A stretch of DNA of 7,489 nucleotides. It comes from Chloroflexota bacterium. Its GTDB lineage: Bacteria; Chloroflexota; Limnocylindria; QHBO01. The stretch lies in contig JACDBS010000035.1 of the NCBI GenBank assembly GCA_013694795.1, forward strand, positions 1-7,489, given 5' to 3'. Of this stretch, positions 5,455 through 7,489 are shown one piece after another. The notes below the pieces were generated by a model that saw nothing but the letters and a program-made list of their open reading frames with translations, did no database searches and was not told where the DNA came from. Every line of letters starts with the position of its first letter. Position 1 is the stretch's first letter. A program made the translations under genes and the position numbers.

Positions 5455-7353
5455 ATGGAACCACTTTCCGACGGTCCGCACGAGCTCGAACGCCACCTCG
5501 AGGGCCAGATGCGCGCCCAGGAGCGCCAGTTGGCCTGGGTGCGGCTGGGGTTGGCCGCCCTGGCGGCCGCGGTCCTCCTGCTCGCCGTCCCCGAGATGGC
5601 CGGGATTCCGATCCTGATCGTGGTGGTGGCGATCGCGGCCGCGTGGAGCCTGCTCGTCCCATGGCTGCTCGCACGCTTTCCGGCGCGCGAGGTCGGCATC
5701 ATCAGCACCGTCGTCGACATGGCCGCGGTCACGGTCGCGGTCTACGTGGCCGCCGACGCGGTGGACATCTACCTCTTCTATGGCCTGGTGATCCTGGGGA
5801 CCGCCCTGCGCTTCGGGCTCGGCGCATCGGTCTGGTCATCGATCGTCATGAGCGCCCTGTACGTGGCCGTGGTGTTGATCGAAGGGCCGCTGGACAGCGC
5901 TGCGCTCGACCTCCTGCCGGTCCGGGTCGGGTACCTTATCGGCTTTGGCATCGTGGCCGGTCTCTTCAGCCGCGTGATGATCGGCCGTGCCACCGAGAAC
6001 GCGCGGCTCCAGCAGCGCCTGATGGAGGATGAGCGCGAGCGAGAGCAGATTCGCGAGCGGGAGCTCCTGAGCCGCCTGGGGCGTGATTTCAGCGCCTCGC
6101 TGGATCGCGAGGCCACGCTCCGGACGATCGTCGACGGGGCCGGCCCGCTGCTGGGCGGGGCGAGCATGGTCTTCACCTTCGATGACGCCGAGCGATGCCT
6201 GGAGCCGGCCGCTGCCGCTGGGCCGGACGGCGAGCTGGCCGAAAACTGGCTCGCCTACGCGACCGGCCATCCACCACGTCTCGGCGAGGGCCTGGTGGGA
6301 GGGGTGGGGGCCACGGCCGTTTCCCGGCAGGCGTCAGCCGTGGAGATCGAGACCGGCGACCCTGACGGCATGCGCGCCCTGGAGCTCGAATGGCTGATCG
6401 CCGTGCCGATCTTCGCCGGGGGTGGCTTCTTGGGCGTGCTCGCCACCGCCGCGCGGGGCGACCGACCGCCGGAGGATCGCATCCTTCGCCTGGCCGAGGC
6501 GGTCGCCGACCGGGCCGGCCCGGCGCTGCAGAATGCCCAGCTGTGGTCCGACCTCCAGGAGCGGATGGCTCGCGAGCAGACCGCGCAGCGCATCAAGGAT
6601 GACTTCCTGTCCATCGTCAGCCACGAGCTGCGCACGCCGCTCACCAGCATCCAGGGCTATTCCCAGTTGCTGGAGGCGCGCCTGCGGACCGAACGGAGTG
6701 GCGAATCCAAGGAGATGGCGCACCTCCGCGTCATCCGCTCGCAGGCCGGACGCATGCGACGCCTGGTGGATGACCTGCTCGACGTGAGCCGCATCGACAG
6801 ACGCGGTGGAGTGAGTGTCGAGCCTGCCGACTTCGACCTGGCCGAGGCGGTGCGGGAGGCCGTCAACCGCGCGGCACGCGAGCACGCCGACCGGCAGATC
6901 GCGGTGGTCGCGCCGGAGAGCCTGCCGCTCCACGCGGATCGGGATCGGCTGGACCAGGTGCTGACCAACCTGCTCGAGAACGCCGTGAAGTACTCGCCCG
7001 ACGGTGGACCCATCGTTGTGACGGCGGAGCGGCGCGGCGGAGAGGTTGAGGTGCGCGTCGCCGATACCGGTGTCGGGATTCCGGCGGAGCATCGCGAGAA
7101 CGTGTTCGAACGCTTCTACCAGGCCGATAACGACGCCGGCCGGCAGCGATTCGGTGGCCTGGGTCTGGGCCTGTACATCAGCCGCGCCATCATCGACGCG
7201 CACGGCGGCCGCATCTGGGCGGCCGACAATACCGAGGCAGGCGCCGGATCGGTGTTTGGCTTTCGCATCCCGCGCGTGGCGATCGCGCTGGCGCCGGAGG
7301 TGGCGTCGACCGGCGAGCCACCGCCCTTCGTGTTGCGCCGCCGCGACGGCTGA
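5455..7353 (+). CDS. Membrane sensor histidine kinase (6 TM, GAF-like, HisKA, HATPase)
   Basis: A 632-aa sensor kinase that should autophosphorylate on His390 and pass the phosphate to a response regulator not present here. Six predicted helices at about 28-46, 51-73, 81-101, 104-121, 126-143 and 156-174 form an N-terminal membrane module with almost no extracytoplasmic loops, so it probably senses something in or near the membrane. A charged coiled-coil linker (178-207) leads into a GAF-like domain (about 209-360). The HisKA domain has the H-box SHELRTPL (389-396). The HATPase shows the N-box NLLENAVKYSP (505-515), G1 DTGVGIP (537-543), F-box FERFYQ (551-556) and G2 GGLGLGL (567-573), all intact. 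The ATG at 5455 lacks a Shine-Dalgarno sequence but sits just behind the candidate promoter. An in-frame ATG at 5509 has GAGGG (5500-5504) 4 nt upstream and is a reasonable alternative. The stop overlaps the next gene as TGATG. Confidence 0.93.
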   Translation: MEPLSDGPHELERHLEGQMRAQERQLAWVRLGLAALAAAVLLLAVPEMAGIPILIVVVAIAAAWSLLVPWLLARFPAREVGIISTVVDMAAVTVAVYVAADAVDIYLFYGLVILGTALRFGLGASVWSSIVMSALYVAVVLIEGPLDSAALDLLPVRVGYLIGFGIVAGLFSRVMIGRATENARLQQRLMEDEREREQIRERELLSRLGRDFSASLDREATLRTIVDGAGPLLGGASMVFTFDDAERCLEPAAAAGPDGELAENWLAYATGHPPRLGEGLVGGVGATAVSRQASAVEIETGDPDGMRALELEWLIAVPIFAGGGFLGVLATAARGDRPPEDRILRLAEAVADRAGPALQNAQLWSDLQERMAREQTAQRIKDDFLSIVSHELRTPLTSIQGYSQLLEARLRTERSGESKEMAHLRVIRSQAGRMRRLVDDLLDVSRIDRRGGVSVEPADFDLAEAVREAVNRAAREHADRQIAVVAPESLPLHADRDRLDQVLTNLLENAVKYSPDGGPIVVTAERRGGEVEVRVADTGVGIPAEHRENVFERFYQADNDAGRQRFGGLGLGLYISRAIIDAHGGRIWAADNTEAGAGSVFGFRIPRVAIALAPEVASTGEPPPFVLRRRDG

Positions 7354-7489
7354 TGCGCGCCCGCCTGGCCGACCTGGCCGCTCGCCACGGACTCGAGCTG
7401 GTGGGCGTCACATCCGCCGATCCGTTACCGGAGGCGCGGGCCCGGATGGAGGAGAGCGTGGCGACCGGGCGCATGGCACGCATGGGATG
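7353..7489 (+). CDS. queG: Probable epoxyqueuosine reductase (QueG-like), N-terminus only
   Basis: An open frame from the ATG at 7353-7355 to the right edge: 45 full codons, C-terminus missing. It starts inside the kinase stop (TGATG) and has no separate Shine-Dalgarno sequence, so it is probably translated by coupling. The visible residues contain LAARHGLELVGVTSADPLPE, followed by an amphipathic Arg/Glu stretch ending near a Met-Gly. This pattern (LA...G...VG...A.PLPEA......., then a short helix and a G-M-W/Y-like turn) is how QueG, the cobalamin and 4Fe-4S dependent reductase of the last step of tRNA queuosine synthesis, usually begins. The cobalamin region and the Fe-S cysteines would lie beyond the window, so the assignment rests on the N-terminus alone; another double-cluster ferredoxin-like reductase is possible. 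Confidence 0.5.
   Translation, partial: MRARLADLAARHGLELVGVTSADPLPEARARMEESVATGRMARMG

Noticed and set aside
1..7489. tRNA, rRNA, CRISPR array, insertion sequence, phage or toxin-antitoxin genes
   Set aside because: Looked for on both strands; the window is filled by the genes listed, with only 75 bp not coding, and no such structures or repeats were seen.

Overview
The window is G+C-rich (about two-thirds by eye) bacterial chromosomal DNA, densely coding, with one real intergenic gap. The gene families, the (near-)leaderless look of one promoter and a downstream gene resembling an epoxyqueuosine reductase fit Chloroflexota best. This placement is inference from style and gene content; no rRNA or marker gene is present.

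Minus strand, about 5379 down to the left edge: four genes in one tightly coupled unit, each stop overlapping the next start by 1-4 nt. In transcription order they are (i) an 807-aa exported, membrane-anchored, beta-rich protein with a non-catalytic glutamine-amidotransferase-like region, (ii) an ABC-2 type ATPase, (iii) its six-helix permease, and (iv) a GTG-started membrane/coiled-coil protein that runs off the window. Together they look like an uncharacterised ABC-2 export or envelope-remodelling system with two dedicated accessory membrane proteins. The substrate cannot be read from the sequence.

Positions 5380-5454: a 75-bp divergent regulatory region. It carries a perfect 18-bp inverted repeat (6-bp arms, 6-nt centre) whose centre is the -10-like hexamer of a possible extended -10 promoter facing right.

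Plus strand, 5455-7353: a 632-aa membrane sensor histidine kinase (six predicted TM helices, GAF-like domain, HisKA, HATPase). It has no response regulator beside it. Its stop overlaps the start of a truncated gene (7353 to right edge) that looks like the N-terminus of a QueG-type epoxyqueuosine reductase.

No tRNA, rRNA, CRISPR array, insertion sequence or integration signature was seen. The several long open frames opposite the real genes are G+C-driven shadows.
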